A stretch of 64,000 bases of DNA from Nematopogon swammerdamellus (taxonomy: Eukaryota; Arthropoda; Insecta; Lepidoptera; Adelidae), in assembly GCA_946902875.1 (NCBI GenBank), contig OX336340.1, positions 355,501 through 419,500 on the forward strand. The letters are read 5' to 3'. Below the pieces are notes generated by a model. That model ran no database searches. It was not told the DNA's origin and saw only the letters and a program-made list of their open reading frames with translations. Shown here in pieces: positions 1 through 11,541 of the stretch. The first letter of the stretch is position 1, and each line of letters begins with the position of its first letter. A program made the translations under genes and the position numbers.

Positions 1-647
1 CTACGAGTATTAATAAAACTCTTTTCACAATATTTGTATTTCGATAGACAGATAGATAGTAATACCTTATTGCTCCAAAAACAATTTAACAGAAAACAAA
101 AACACTATGTATATAATTTACAGGAGGCGCAAAGGCGGACTTATCCTTTAAACATATTACTTTCAGTCAACCTTAGCTGCAATGACAATAATAATGTATA
201 TTTAAACAAACAAAAATATTTTCAGATTTTCTGACAATTTTCTGACAAATGTAAATTATAGCCACTCTGACGACGACGGGGTCCACAATAATTAGAGGAG
301 AGCGTACTCGGGCTTCAGTCGGTTAGCTTCTAATTATGGAATAGTATGGTGGGACTCATCGTGGGACTAACATGATTGTGTTTCCCTCGGCGCGCGCGGT
401 GACGACGACCCGAGACGCCCCAGTCAGTAGTCACGCGGCTATAAGTACCTGCTCCAGCTAAAGACTGTGTAGTACGAATGTTAATAATATGACCCGAACG
501 AAGCTATGTTTTGTTAAGACATATCTAATGGCGAGAAAAACAAATTTTCACGAGTTTATTTTAATATTTTTTTAAGAAGAAAATTATTGCGATTATATTT
601 ATTTATACTCGCAATAATTTTATTTAGGTAATAAATAAAATAAAAAT
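1..647. other. no gene seen; AT-rich flank
   Basis: I see no supported gene here. The sequence is AT-rich with short open frames that have no recognisable content. A CpG-richer patch lies at about 370-440. Confidence 0.5.
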
Positions 648-805
648 ACACCGGATGAACTAGGTGCTATGTCAGTGCTTCCCTTCTTTTAATGTCGGCT
701 ACACTTAACTGAACGGAAAACACGAACTATTTACATAGGTAGCCGTTTCGACCGACGACGACGTTTCATTCAATGCGTTGGTATCAATTCGGGCGTGATA
801 AACCG
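648..805 (-). mobile_element. partial 5S-headed SINE (body and part of tail)
   Basis: On the minus strand this matches the body of the SINE seen complete at 35409-35780. Shared blocks include the GAAACGGCTATGTAAATAG-like segment, the GTGTTTTCCGTTCAG-like segment and the CACTGACATAGCACCTAG-like segment. The head and the A-rich tail are missing, so this is a truncated copy. Confidence 0.7.
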
Positions 806-2313
806 GTGTGTGACTCGTGGACCCACTGACTTTGTACTACGTAGTGAATTATGTTTTTGGGAAATTATATTTTATTCTTAAGTAAAAAGGCAATACAAAT
901 AACTAAAAACTGGAAACTAACTATACTATATCGATTTATACAGAGATATGTTCAACTGCCAATATTTTAAGGTGATTCTGGAGGTAAATTGGGCGATAAA
1001 GATCTTCATACATTTTTGTGGCAGTTAATAAAAAAAATCTAAAAATATAATGGGATTATAATGATTTTAATTTAAAAAAATTACTCAAGACTCAAGACAA
1101 CTGTTTATTTATTTATTTAACTCCAGAATCAACTCTTAACATTTTGTTAGTACCTATGTAATTATACTTTTTGGAGACAAGAATTTATTGACATACATTT
1201 TGAAATAATGTCAAAAATAAGGTATAAAACATGCAAGCATTAGGGTGTCCCGTGCGCCGCGCCCCGGAGCGGATCGACGACGCGCTCGTCAAGGTTGAGT
1301 GGATTGTGTGGCGCAGGAAGGTGTCGAGTCGCTCGCTACAGTTGACAGGTGACATGCGTTGACAGCTTTCATTTACTTCGCTCTCCGTTGACACGCTTCT
1401 CTCTTTCGATGTTTTGACAACTGAGAAAACAGGCACTGGCGGACGAGTTTTTAACCATTTTTTTCGGTGCAGTTCAAAGTATGAAGTAGGTATACCATAT
1501 CAAGCCATTTTTTTACTATTGGTTATTTTTTTTTAAATTATTTTTTTAATGTATCGTTATGTGAAAATTTCAAACGGCTACCTACTCGTATAACGGTTCA
1601 AAAAATACCTACAGCCATTTATTGGGTAGGACAGACGGCCGACGTAGGCTTAGTAATTGGCTTCCGTACCGGTACCATAGTACCATAGTTCCGTACCGGT
1701 ACGATAGTACCTATTAAGTATTCTGTGCCGGTACGGTATCTATGAACAGAAAACTATCAAAGACGGATGCACGGCGCCACCGAGCTACCAACCAATACAA
1801 CCACCAATACTGATTAATCTACATAGTTTGGCTTCGAACACGTTCTAGGTTAACTTTTTATGCAAACTATTATAGTACATAGGTACCTGAACAAAAGTGT
1901 TGAAATTAATCTTCCATCAGAAACAGTAGTATAAACAGTTAGTAAAAACATTTTCCTTAGGCAGTACCTTCGCAGGTATGCTTGGAGGCAATAACCCTAA
2001 GATATCCCCCTAGGTGTTTTAAGACAGACGCAAAATAAAGTGAACTTGTTTGGGTTCTGGTTCGGCTTGCAAGTTGTGTGGAGTGGAGCTCGTTCGTCAT
2101 GTGCGAACACAACACCGTTCCGTTTCCTCTCCGGCGCCGCCCCGCCCGCCCCCCCGCCCGCACCTCCGCTGCCACCGCGCCGCCCAGAGGGCGAGCGCGT
2201 TGACGGTTGAGGTACGTCTACACCTGCATCCTCTTTCAGGAGAACAGGATGGCAGCTGCGGCACAATGGTGCAATACAAACAAACGCGCTCTAATAACAC
2301 TTTCGTTTTATAT
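806..2313. other. no gene seen; mixed AT-rich and GC-rich sequence
   Basis: No supported gene. A GC-richer patch lies at 1240-1400. At 1662-1735 the block CCGTACCGGTAC and close variants recur three times. A C-rich, CpG-rich stretch lies at 2110-2200. The open frames over the GC-rich parts overlap on both strands and resemble no protein I know. Confidence 0.4.
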
Positions 2314-2702
2314 AATCCTTCCTTACCTATAATAAAATCCAACGTCTGCTTTCTGTCTGAGTGTCTGAGTGTATGTATGTCTGTCTGTCCGCTTTTAACT
2401 CGAGAACCACTGAACCGATTTTAATAAAACAAAATTCTACGGATAGCTTGATTCTTCCCATCAACTATAGGCTACTTACTATCACTGCTGACCTTCTAAG
2501 CCATTTAGCGTGATAGTAAGTAGCCTATAGTTGATGGGAAGAATCAAGCTATCCGTTTTTTTATTAAAATCTGTTCAGTGGTTCTCGAGTTATAAGCGGA
2601 CAGACAGACATACACTCAGACACTCAGACAGAAAGCAGATGTTGGATTTTATTTATTATATATATAGGTAATAGGTAATAGGTATAGGTAAGGAAGGATA
2701 AG
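2314..2702. repeat. foldback (long inverted repeat), Helitron-derived
   Basis: The sequence folds back on itself. The left arm (about 2314-2485) runs from a CCTTCCTTACCTAT-type end through the CTCGAGAACCACTGAACCGA block. The right arm (about 2508-2702) is its near-perfect reverse complement, ending TAGGTAAGGAAGGATAAGG. The loop is about 20 bp. A single non-inverted copy of the same unit lies at 4999-5223 and ends in a Helitron-like 3' terminus, so this is probably two Helitron copies head to head. Confidence 0.75.
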
Positions 2703-2773
2703 GATACACGTAATAACAGTAAATGTAGTATGTAGGTTTATAAACAGAAGTTATCTATATCTATATTCTATAT

Positions 2774-2925
2774 ACCATATAAAGAGGTAAAATTGTTTGT
2801 ATGTAGGGAGTAATCTCTGGAACTACTGAACCGATTTAAGAAATTCTGTCACTACTAAAAAGCAACACTATCCCTGAGCAACATAGGCCATAATACATTT
2901 TGATAAAAACATTTTTCAGTCTGAA
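2774..2925 (+). mobile_element. Helitron 5'-region fragment
   Basis: Contains the segment GGAACTACTGAACCGATTTA followed by a block with AACACTATCCCTGAGCAACA. This arrangement is common in lepidopteran Helitron-type repeats. There is no 3' hairpin and no CTAG end, so it is a fragment. The family name rests on recall, not on a search. Confidence 0.45.
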
Positions 2926-3035
2926 GGACGTGGAGGGAGGGAGGGATGGGAGTGAGGGGACGGAGTGGAGGAAGGGAGGCGGGGAAGAAAAGGAGGGGAG
3001 GAGGAATATGTAATGGAGAGGGGGAGGGAGCTTAG
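2926..3035 (+). repeat. purine-rich GGGA tract
   Basis: About 110 bp that is almost entirely purine on the plus strand, with many GGGAGGGAGGG-type runs. It could form a G-quadruplex or triplex. No coding content. Confidence 0.7.
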
Positions 3036-3815
3036 CTTAGATTAGCTTTAAGAAACAATACTTAACTTCATGCAAACTAATTTAGTTTTAGTTATTGGCT
3101 GCGAGTAGGTGTTTAAAGTTTTCATTAACTTGTTTCTTTTTTTTTGTAATAGATAACATAGTAGGTATATTTAATTATATTTATATAAGTATTAGTGTTG
3201 AAAAAATTTCATAGTTTAGCCTTATGTAGAAAACTTTACTGGTCTGAGTTTGTTATTGATTTATTAATTTAAGATATTTATAACTGTACGATTCTCTAAA
3301 ATATCACTACCCAGACCTTTTGCAGCAGTAACACTCGTTATATAAGTGCACCGAGCATACATACATCCTCCTTGTATAAGTGAATCGTTACGGGGCACCC
3401 TACCGTCACACATCCACCCTACTCTACTAAGTACTCCTTCCTTGATTTAGATCTAATGCACACCAGAAAGGCATCCACGCTGACTTACAGAGTCTTTTAC
3501 ATATATAAAGAAAACCGAAAGAATCCACGAGATAATTGGAGCACTAATAAATCTTGAGCACTATACTATAACCCACTACATTAGTAATTTCTTAAAGTAA
3601 TTCGAATAAAAATTTATGAATTCGCTCTTAGTGTATAAACGGAGATTTCAGGTCACACTTGGAATGGTGCCGCTCTATGCGAATATTAGCGGTGACTCGA
3701 CTACACCCCCTATTTGGTGTGACTACACACCGCACATTGTCTGTCCCCGTCGCGTCGCTGAGTGTTGTTGCGTGTTGTTGCGTCTCGCTTCGTGTCAGCA
3801 CGGGTATGATGAGTG
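3036..3815. other. no gene seen; AT-rich
   Basis: AT-rich sequence with no supported gene and no clear repeat structure. Confidence 0.5.
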
Positions 3816-4334
3816 GGAAAAGTTCTCCTTGCGGATTTGGAAGAGGTAATTATACAGGGTAGGTGGGACACAGGTGAATCGAGCGGCACTCACGGTTCCA
3901 AACTTTACCAATATACTCCTTCTCTGGAGGGACTTCTTTGGGTTATGCCACAGATCATAGATGTAATGGCTAGATGTGGGATAATGCGATGACCAAAAGT
4001 AATGCCGACATGTTTGCGTGTTCTCATTGGGTATTTTTTTAAATTGAAAGCGCGACCTTTGGCGCCGTGCCACCCATAAGGTGTCCAACGACGCCCATGG
4101 AGATTTTTTTTTTATGGAAACTGACACAGTTGGCTACATCACCTACAACGTCCGTGATGTCAGCCCATAACACCGGGTGAACTAGGTGCCATGTCAGTGC
4201 TTCCCCCTTTGATCGTGCCGGCTACACTGAACTGGTCGGAAAACACCAACTATTTACATAGCCGTTTAGACCGATTCACCTGTGTCCCACCTAGCCTGTA
4301 TAATTACCTCTTCCAAATCCGCAAGGAGAACCGG
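3816..4334. repeat. pair of inverted ~64-bp copies flanking nested TE fragments
   Basis: The segment at 3816-3879 is repeated almost exactly as its reverse complement at 4271-4334. Between them lie the 3' end of a LINE on the minus strand (3945-4104) and a SINE tail on the minus strand (4105-4270). The LINE similarity resumes after 4334, up to about 4440, so the SINE and the inverted segment interrupt it. Confidence 0.65.
4105..4270 (-). mobile_element. 5S-headed SINE, 3' part, inserted in a LINE tail
   Basis: The minus-strand tail ends TCCATAAAAAAAA. Going inward are the GATGTTGTAGGTGATGTAGC-type, CACTGACATGGCACCTAG and CTATGTAAATAG blocks of the family. The head is missing. Confidence 0.75.
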
Positions 4335-4440
4335 AGATTCGATCGTATGCGGGTGTTGCGAATGCGATGCTGGCCTGACAGGTGCCTATTCACACTCCTC
4401 TTGAAGCACCCGAGACTGTATTTGGGGGAAATATATTATG

Positions 4441-4998
4441 AGCAAAATAATCGTAGCCACACGGGCCGTCACAGACAAACCGAATTATCCCATCCCATCA
4501 TTGTGAGTAAATCGCACGTATCATGTTGACATATTTTAGGTTTGATATCTCATCTAGCTATCTATTATTTTTCTGATTTGTGGATAAGCCACTACTTGTA
4601 TCTTAGCTTCTTGTGTAAGGGCTTTAGCTTCTTACTTATTATTAAAAGCTTTTCAACAATTGTTCTTGTCTTCGTGACGTCTAAATATATGAAGCTTGGT
4701 GGTCTACCTACAGCACATTGGAAATATTATACATATGCCTCGTATATATTAGTACTTTTTGTGTATTTTTTTTATTTTTAAATGTAACATACCTTCTCTA
4801 CCTATTATGTATTACATTCGACGTCTGTCATCTGTTTGTATGTATGTATATGTATGTCATGTTATGTTCGCTTATATATAACTAAATAACGGCTCAATCA
4901 ATTGAAATAAATGTTAAATTATAAATAAAAAAACCCCTACCCTCAAAAAGCAAAAAAAAAATCGTTTAGGTTTAATTAAAGGATCCAGAATTAAGTAA
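4441..4998. other. no gene seen; AT-rich
   Basis: AT-rich, with short simple repeats such as the TATG runs near 4840. No supported gene. Confidence 0.5.
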
Positions 4999-5223
4999 AT
5001 TCTTCCTTCCATTCCTTACCTTTAATAAAATCCAACGTCTGCTTTCTGTATGTCTGTCTGTCCGCTTATAACTCGAGAACCGCTGGACCGATTTTAATAA
5101 AAAAAGTGATACGGATAGCTTGATTATAGCATCAACTATAGGCTAAATTACTATCACGCTAAATAGCTTATGAGGTTAGCAGTGAAGTGAAATATGAGAG
5201 CGGGCGGAGCCGCGGGCACAGCT
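4999..5223 (+). mobile_element. short non-autonomous Helitron, probably complete at its 3' end
   Basis: Starts TCTTCCTTCC and includes the CTCGAGAACCGCTGGACCGA block. It ends with a GC-rich hairpin (GCGGGCGGAGCCGCGGGC) followed by CTAG and then T. A 5' TC, a 3' hairpin and a CTAG end are Helitron hallmarks. There is no coding capacity. Confidence 0.6.
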
Positions 5224-5924
5224 AGTAAAATATAAAAACTCAGAGCTACGCGGGTATTTACTTAGCGGTCCCCTGACTCCTTTAAGTAAGTAAACGGAAA
5301 TTATTTTTGACTTTATAAGGATTGTGGGTTTTTTTAAATTTGTAATATAAGGAACTATTAAACGTGCTCTGCTAACACACCATGAACTACCAATATTGTG
5401 TACATATCGACAGAAAGTGTGTGTCGCGCACTCATTGTGCGTGCGTGGAGTAGAGAAATGGATTTGTATTGATGCATCGGAGCCGCCGAGAGCTGGAGCA
5501 GTATGAATTAAGTCGGTAGTGGCGGACAAAGCGAACTCTCCACGCGGCTAATACCGTGCTCAGTGAAAAGGAGCATTTCTTCCTAGCTGCTTAGTTCCGG
5601 CCGCCTCCACCCGTCTCCACCGCCTCATAATACTACACAGACTCGAGAATGAGTCAGCAGGTGTTGTTTCATTATTCAATTTTGACATGGAATCCATATG
5701 TAATGTCTTACCCGTGCCATTTAAAAAAATCGACCGCCATTTACTTTCGCCATACCACTATCTCACGAACCGCTCAACCAATCCCAGCAAACAAGGTGTC
5801 AGGTGATAGAGTCACTTGGCCGCCTTCCACATATGGCAAGTTCTTCCGTAAAAAAGTTTTTCTCTTTCCGAAATATATGTCTGTCCATGATTCCATAGTC
5901 TACCGGTGGTCCCACGACTACCAG
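5224..5924. other. no gene seen
   Basis: Mixed composition with a GC-richer part at 5400-5640. The open frames on both strands show no recognisable domain. Confidence 0.45.
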
Positions 5925-6105
5925 GGCATTTTTTATAGTAAGCGCGACATGTGGCGCCGAGCCACATAAGGTGTTTAGCAACTATAAGGATATTCCGTCG
6001 CATGTGGGGGGCTGCGAATGCCATGCCGGCCTGACAGGTGCCCATTCACGCCCCTATTGAAGGACCCGAGACTATACTTGGGGGGAAATATGTAGGCAGT
6101 GTGTG
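5925..6105 (-). mobile_element. LINE 3' end (minus strand)
   Basis: This is the reverse complement of the LINE 3' end seen at 58640-59020. It has the GCGCGACATGTGGCGCCGAG block near the A-rich end and the GCCGGCCTGACAGG block further in. It is 5'-truncated, as LINE copies usually are. Confidence 0.65.
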
Positions 6106-6189
6106 TTCTTTATGGCGACTTATATATCTGAATCTGAATCTGAATGAACTATGATAAACCATCGATGTGAATGACTTAATAAATAGAGT

Positions 6190-6535
6190 AGGGCGAGAGC
6201 GCGGGGTGGTCTGAAAGAAGATATAATATTGTGAGAAAGGAATGCTTCGGTGGTTCGGTCATGTTTGGATGATAGAGATTAACGAAAACATTTACGCAGC
6301 GAATGTGGGTGGAAGAGTCGGGAAGGGTCGACCTAGACGTATACCTGGACCAGATGTGCTCAAAAAGGGTCAAGTGCGTAGTACCCGTAAGCGACGAGCA
6401 TACATGAATAATATTATAAGAGTATGGAAGAGGCGGCAGAGGTGTGTCAGGATCGTGACACTTAGAAATCCGTTCTCTCTACCGGGAAACAGGCGTGACG
6501 CTATGTATGTGTGTATGTATGTAAACGACTTCTAA
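6190..6535 (+). pseudogene. 3' end of an RTE-type LINE ORF
   Basis: A 97-aa open frame begins MLRWFGHV and contains GRVGKGRPRR and DVLKKGQVRSTRKRRAYM. These are typical of the extreme C-terminus of RTE-like LINE ORF2 proteins in insects: the WFGHV motif, then GRGRPRR, then an Arg/Lys-rich DVLKKG segment. The reverse transcriptase itself is absent, so the copy is 5'-truncated. A TATGTGTGTATG-type simple tail follows. The family call is from memory of the motif, not from a search. Confidence 0.6.
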
Positions 6536-6539
6536 GTAT

Positions 6540-7417
6540 TAATAAGAGATAATCACGAGATGAAACGAAAACGTTCGTGATATTTTGTCTGGCGTTTCTA
6601 TTCTGATCTCTCACCCTATGCTGGCACACGGCGGCGGCGCTGTGGCGGGGCGGCATGGCGGGGCGGGGCGGGACGGCAAGGGCGGAGATGTCTTTTGTGA
6701 GGTAGGAAGCACTTCCAGTGGGCTAACTGCCCACCAACATTCACTTCAATTTCGCTCAGACTTCAGACTTCGTCCGTCGAATACGGCGGGGTGCGCGGCG
6801 GGAGAGGGGGGGGGGGGGGGGGGGGGTGACACTGTGGCGGCGCGGTCAGTACTTACAGTGCAGTAGCTACTTGTAACTTTTCGAAAGATTATTTTTATTA
6901 TGGAACCTGAGATCTACTATACCCTCGTTATGTCAGCCCATCACACCTTGGATAGTACCTATTAAATATTCTGTGACCTTGGTGAGCTAGGTGCCATTAT
7001 AACTGTGTACTTAGCGTATCCCTACTAAGATTCCGCTACACATACCTAGTTTGTTCGCCGTGCGGGTTCGGTACCTTCGAAAGAAGAGACGGAGACGAAG
7101 GGAAAAAAGTGTACGGCGGGAGTTAACGAACGACCACGCGAGCTCGAGCCACGTCAAGCACGGAAGCAACGAAATAAGGGATTTTATAAGGGTTGAAAGT
7201 GAGTTACGGACAGGAGTGTATGTATAGTTGGGGGGATTGCGACAGTGACGTTTTATAGTGATAAGTTTAAGTTAATTTGTGAGGATTCGGACGCTTAAGA
7301 GCACGCCGGCTCTGCAGTCCCTGCGGTGGTGCACATCCGGCCGTCTGCGAGGATTCTGGAGACCTACTACTAGTAAATTACCTACCTTTTCTCTCCCTGC
7401 GCTAAGTACACGTTACA
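6540..7417. other. GC-rich block with a long G run; no gene seen
   Basis: At 6625-6850 the sequence is very G-rich and includes an uninterrupted G run near 6807. The 7040-7330 part looks like non-coding leader-type sequence. No supported gene. Confidence 0.45.
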
Positions 7418-7600
7418 CCATGTCAGTGCTTCTCTTTGCTCGTGCCAGCTACACTGAAAATTTTTTTTAACCGTTTCGAACGACTTTCCTTCAGTGCGGT
7501 AGTACCAATTTGGACGAGTAAGGTACCTACCAACCACCTGGGTAAGATAATAGGGAATGGACGTAACGTGGAATCCGAACCACGGCCAGCCTCAAGGTAA
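7418..7600 (-). mobile_element. 5S-headed SINE, degraded middle part
   Basis: The minus strand carries the GGATTCCACGTTACGTCCAT-like core, the GGTACTACCGCACTGAA block and the CACTGACATGG block of the family. Head and tail are both missing, and an internal run of T has replaced part of the body. Confidence 0.6.
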
Positions 7601-7842
7601 ATATAAAAGATTGTGTATAAATTGACATGTTTCTGTTTGTTCATTAATTGTAAGCGCCTACTGATACCTGGTACCGCCCGCCGCCGCCGTAGGTAGAATA
7701 ACAATTAATGTAGATATTTGTATTGGACAATGTTAGCGTAGGCTGTCGGCCGCTTGTACACTGCACGGTAACGGCGCGGCCACGGCAACGCCACGATCAC
7801 GGCAAGGCAACAGCGAAACAACAATGTAAATGACATAGGTGT

Positions 7843-8062
7843 CTTTTTTTTTTTTTTTTTTTATGGAAACTGACATGGTTGGCTTACATCACCTACAACA
7901 TCCGTGATGTCAGCCCATAACACCGGGTGAACTTGGTGCCACGTCAGTGCTTCGCTTCGGTCGTGCCGGCTACACTGAACTGGACGGAAAACACAAACTA
8001 TTTACATAGCCGTTTCGACCGACCTTTCATTCAGTGCGGTGGTACCAACCCGGGCGATCTAA
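7843..8062 (-). mobile_element. 5S-headed SINE, 3' half
   Basis: A minus-strand copy with a long A tail (the T run at 7846-7863 on the plus strand). It has all body blocks down to GGTACCACCGCACTGAATG. The head is truncated just past the CCGGGTTGGTACCACC segment. Confidence 0.8.
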
Positions 8063-8479
8063 AGGTTGACTGGAAGGAATCACTTATAGTGATAATTGTC
8101 GCGCGCTATTGTCCGTCTGTTTTTCTGTATTTCCTATTGTATATGCGCAATTTTTGACTAATAAGTATAGGCTCGCCGGCGCGCGATAGGATTCTATTGT
8201 TCTCGTGTTACACGATACGTGATACATGTTTTTCGTATATCATTATTTGTTATTGTTTGGAAGTCAATATAGAGTTTCTATCTGAAACACCTTTTGTTCT
8301 CCACGAGATAACGAAGCGACGATAACGAAATACCGCCACGGCATTCTCATTCAATTTCCATTCTGTCTCCACTGCTGCCGTGCCGATATCGTTTAGTGTG
8401 CAAGCGACCATTGGATTGTGGTAGAAATCCTAGCTTATTCTTTTTTTTTAAAGAGTTTTCTTTCTTTCTAACTTCGCTG
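8063..8479. other. no gene seen
   Basis: Intermediate composition. No supported gene or repeat structure. Confidence 0.45.
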
Positions 8480-9090
8480 CGACTATTATACGGGCAAGGC
8501 TGGCGGCGGCGGCCCGGCGCGGCGGAGGAGGCGGCGCGGCGCTGGCTGTGTTGACCGAGGAATTACAAAGTAGCTTGTGTGTCCGTCGGCGGGGGGGGCG
8601 GGGGCGGGGCGGGGCGGAGACTCGACCGCGTAAGTTCGCCTCGACTCCAGAGCTCTCAACCCCGACCGTTGTCTCTTGTAGGAAGTTCGCCTTTTCACGA
8701 GACCAACCTTTTCGCTAGCTGTGTCGTTACTAACTTAGTGTATGTATGTAGATTTAATTATTTATTGTCTCGACTGAAGTCGACCGAGCCGCGTTGTGAT
8801 AGTTTTCCAACGAGCTCTAGGTAGAGTATTGACTTGTGCGTGTGCGTTCACTTACTGACTGATCCGAAGCGGCGACTACGCGGCGAGCCGATGACGCCTG
8901 AGCCCGACACAATGCTATGGATCTCCAACGTCCATAAGGTCTATGACGCGTGCCCTCACCATGACCCTCACACACAAAATCGGTTCACGACTTGGCGCAA
9001 ACCCAGCCCCGAAGACACCGCCAATAACTGCGAAGTGGGAAACCGAGGTGTTTTGTTGTCGCAACTCCGATTCAGGTCGTAACAACGCTC
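8480..9090 (+). other. GC/CpG-rich island with a short ORF of unknown status
   Basis: 8490-8690 is strongly GC-rich with many CpG and G runs, which could mark the promoter or first exon of a host gene. An ATG at 8890 opens a 63-codon frame to 9082. It reads plausibly as protein (MTPEPDTMLWISNVHK near its start) but resembles nothing I recognise, and no splice signals decide the matter. I treat it as a possible non-coding leader or a small unproven ORF. Confidence 0.25.
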
Positions 9091-9304
9091 TATACTCTTA
9101 TATCTAAGCTTTCCGATGCGTGTTGGACGCTCAACCGCTCGAGACCTATCGAGACCTATATACCCACTATTTATATGTTTATCCTACAATTGTTATTTAG
9201 GCGGCATCTCAATCTCTCACGCTTTTGATTTATCTTTGAAATTTCTAAAAAATTAACATTTTTCCTTCCAACGATTCGATGCATGAACGACTCCGAAATA
9301 TCTG

Positions 9305-9392
9305 TAGATACCTGTCAGGCCGGTCCGACATTCGCAATTGATGGCCCCGGTCTCGGCGCCACATGTCACACTTCCAATAAAAAAAAAAACAA
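9305..9392 (+). mobile_element. short LINE 3' tail
   Basis: Contains CTGTCAGGCCGGTCCGACAT and GGCGCCACATGTCACACTTC, then TCCAATAAAAAAAAAAAAC. This matches the end of the LINE 3' region at 58640-59020. Only the last ~90 bp are present. Confidence 0.65.
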
Positions 9393-9941
9393 CTAATAAA
9401 TAATTTTCTTCAGGTAGGTACTCTTTCAGTAAAGTTGGTTGTGTTTAAGTAAAGTGCTCACAAGTACGAGCTTGCGCTTGGTTTCACTTGATACTTTTCA
9501 CATTGCTCACAGATAGAGTAGACGCGCGCACATGCAAACTTTGTACCATTAGCGTGCGGCTATATTTCAATAAATTTATGACTCGGAATTAATTTGTTGC
9601 GAGTTCTGTAACCGCCGAGACTAAAGCGGCCAACTTTCTCCTCTAAGGGTGGAGCGGGGTTGGCCCGCGGGGTGGTAGGGGCGGAGCGGGGGTGGCTAGG
9701 GGGTGGGTATCTTTCTCGATTCATTTCCGAACGGATAGAGAAACAACAACTTCACAATTTATTCTGCAACATTGTGCTAAGTAGATGCGTTCATGCTGAG
9801 GGGGAAGAGTTTGCTACGATCTGTTGTTTGTTTAAGATAGTGGCGAAGTAAATACTTGTGTACAATGTGTGGAACCGTACTCGTATGTACATTAAATTTT
9901 TTTTTTTGTTTCTACTAAGCGAACAGGAAGATGGAGGTAAA
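9393..9941. other. no gene seen
   Basis: No supported gene. A short G-rich patch with GGGGTGGTAGGGGCGGAGCG lies at 9655-9710. Confidence 0.45.
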
Positions 9942-9994
9942 ATGATTGCATTTCTTGGTCACTGTGTCACACAGTGACCAAGAAATGCAATCAT
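9942..9994. repeat. 53-bp near-perfect palindrome
   Basis: Arms of 26 bp (9942-9967 and 9969-9994) are exact reverse complements around a single C at 9968. A shorter palindrome, CCACACAGTCTGTGTGG, follows immediately. Confidence 0.9.
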
Positions 9995-11036
9995 GGCTCC
10001 ACACAGTCTGTGTGGACCCTTCTTTAGGTTGACAACGGTGCCGTGCGCCGCCCCCTCCCCACCCGCCTGTAACTGTGTAGGTAATATAACAAATATAGCA
10101 GTAGTAGGAGTTGGGCGGGCGGGAACTACTGGAGTTACATCAGATAATGCTGTAGTGTGTGTGCTGCGTTTGAAGAAGAAGAAATTTAATTTATTAATTT
10201 CAATTATACAAATAAAATATATATTAAAATCCAAAATTTGTATTATGTCCGGCTTGCTCGTGTCTGTAATTTTTTTTATGTAAAACAGAAAGCAAACTTA
10301 CCTACAGCACAGTTTCCTGTGAGTGTACCGGTACCCCCTTGCCGGTATATGTAACATAATGCGTTACATATACGGCTAAGCTAAAATGCCGGCGGCAATG
10401 TGATATTTCTCAGGATATTTCTAACTTCGCGGTCGATGTAAATTGGGGATCCCGCTGCTCTAGCGCGCTGGCTGGAAGAGCGACGAGAAGAAGTGCACGC
10501 TAAGGAGCTGCTAGGTGTGAGGGGGGAGGAGGAGTAGTGAGAAGCTGGAGGGGTGGGGAGGGGGGGGGGGGGGGGACTCCGGATCATAACTTTATGGTAA
10601 TGAATCGGAATAAGAAATCATCAAGTGTTCTCTTTCTATACAGGTTGTCCCAGCCCAGCCGCCCGGATTCGTTTACAACCGCGGGATTCCAAGTTGAACA
10701 AGTTTCATCAGATTTTAAAGCCGGACTATGAGAAGAAATAAATACAAACCGTTCATTCAAATATTTGGGAGCAGCAGGATCATTAAGTGTGCCGAAGAGA
10801 AGAGAGAGAGCGTGAGAGTTCCTACGAGCACGAACATCGAGCCAATGAAGGCGAGCTCGATATTCAGATATATGGTCGTATTAGCGCAATCGCAAAAGCA
10901 TAATTTTTGTGCACGTGGAAATTAACTTTTGCAAACGCTTGTCAGTTCATACTCTCGAAGACCTTTCGACTGACTTCGTTAACCTTCTCACTCACACCAT
11001 GTAAGAGATTAGTCGATCATAAGTCCTAAATTTTAA
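9995..11036. other. no gene seen; contains a G run
   Basis: Mixed sequence with a poly-G tract near 10560-10575. Open frames across the G/C-rich part are low-complexity. No supported gene. Confidence 0.45.
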
Positions 11037-11536
11037 CACACTTGTTTTAGGGGATGGCTATGCCATCGAAAACAACGGCGGGGCGAGTATCCCTGTCCAG
11101 CTTTGCCAACAATTTAGGTGATCCGATGATTAGAACTAATGCCTTAGCAGGATTAACTAGCAGTCCGAACCGCACAGCCCAATCGAGTACAGAATCAAGG
11201 TCTATATTCATGAGGGCTACGGCAGTTTGAGTGTCCTGGAGTCGGAATTGACGGTAGAGCTGCAAGTCGTCAGCCTATATGGTAGAAACACATAAGAGAG
11301 ACAGCAATGTTGTTGATGAAAATGGAAAAGAGTAATGGAGAGAGCACACCGCCTTGTGGTACGCCAGCAGTGATATCATCCCACTTAGAAGTGGCATTGT
11401 CGACACGAACGCACTGGTGACGACCACTGAGATAGACAAACAACCAATCGAGAACTAACTGTGAAATGTTCAAGGAACGCAGGATAGCAGAAGGATTTCG
11501 AAATCAACAGTGTTGAAAGCACTGCTGAAATCAAAT
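11037..11536 (-). pseudogene. LINE reverse transcriptase fragment (CR1/Jockey-like), broken
   Basis: Reading the minus strand from 11536, RT motif A (FDFSSAFNTVD) is followed by the loop and then GVPQGGVLSPLLFSIFINNI (the PQG...SPLLF block). The ADDLQLY catalytic segment comes next, near 11262-11285. After it comes a region of Leu/Val-rich sequence with NPAKALVLI, typical of the RT thumb. There is a frameshift directly before ADD, so the core of the enzyme is interrupted. Both ends are truncated. A CR1/Jockey-type assignment is my inference from motif spacing. Confidence 0.75.
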
Positions 11537-11541
11537 GCAAT

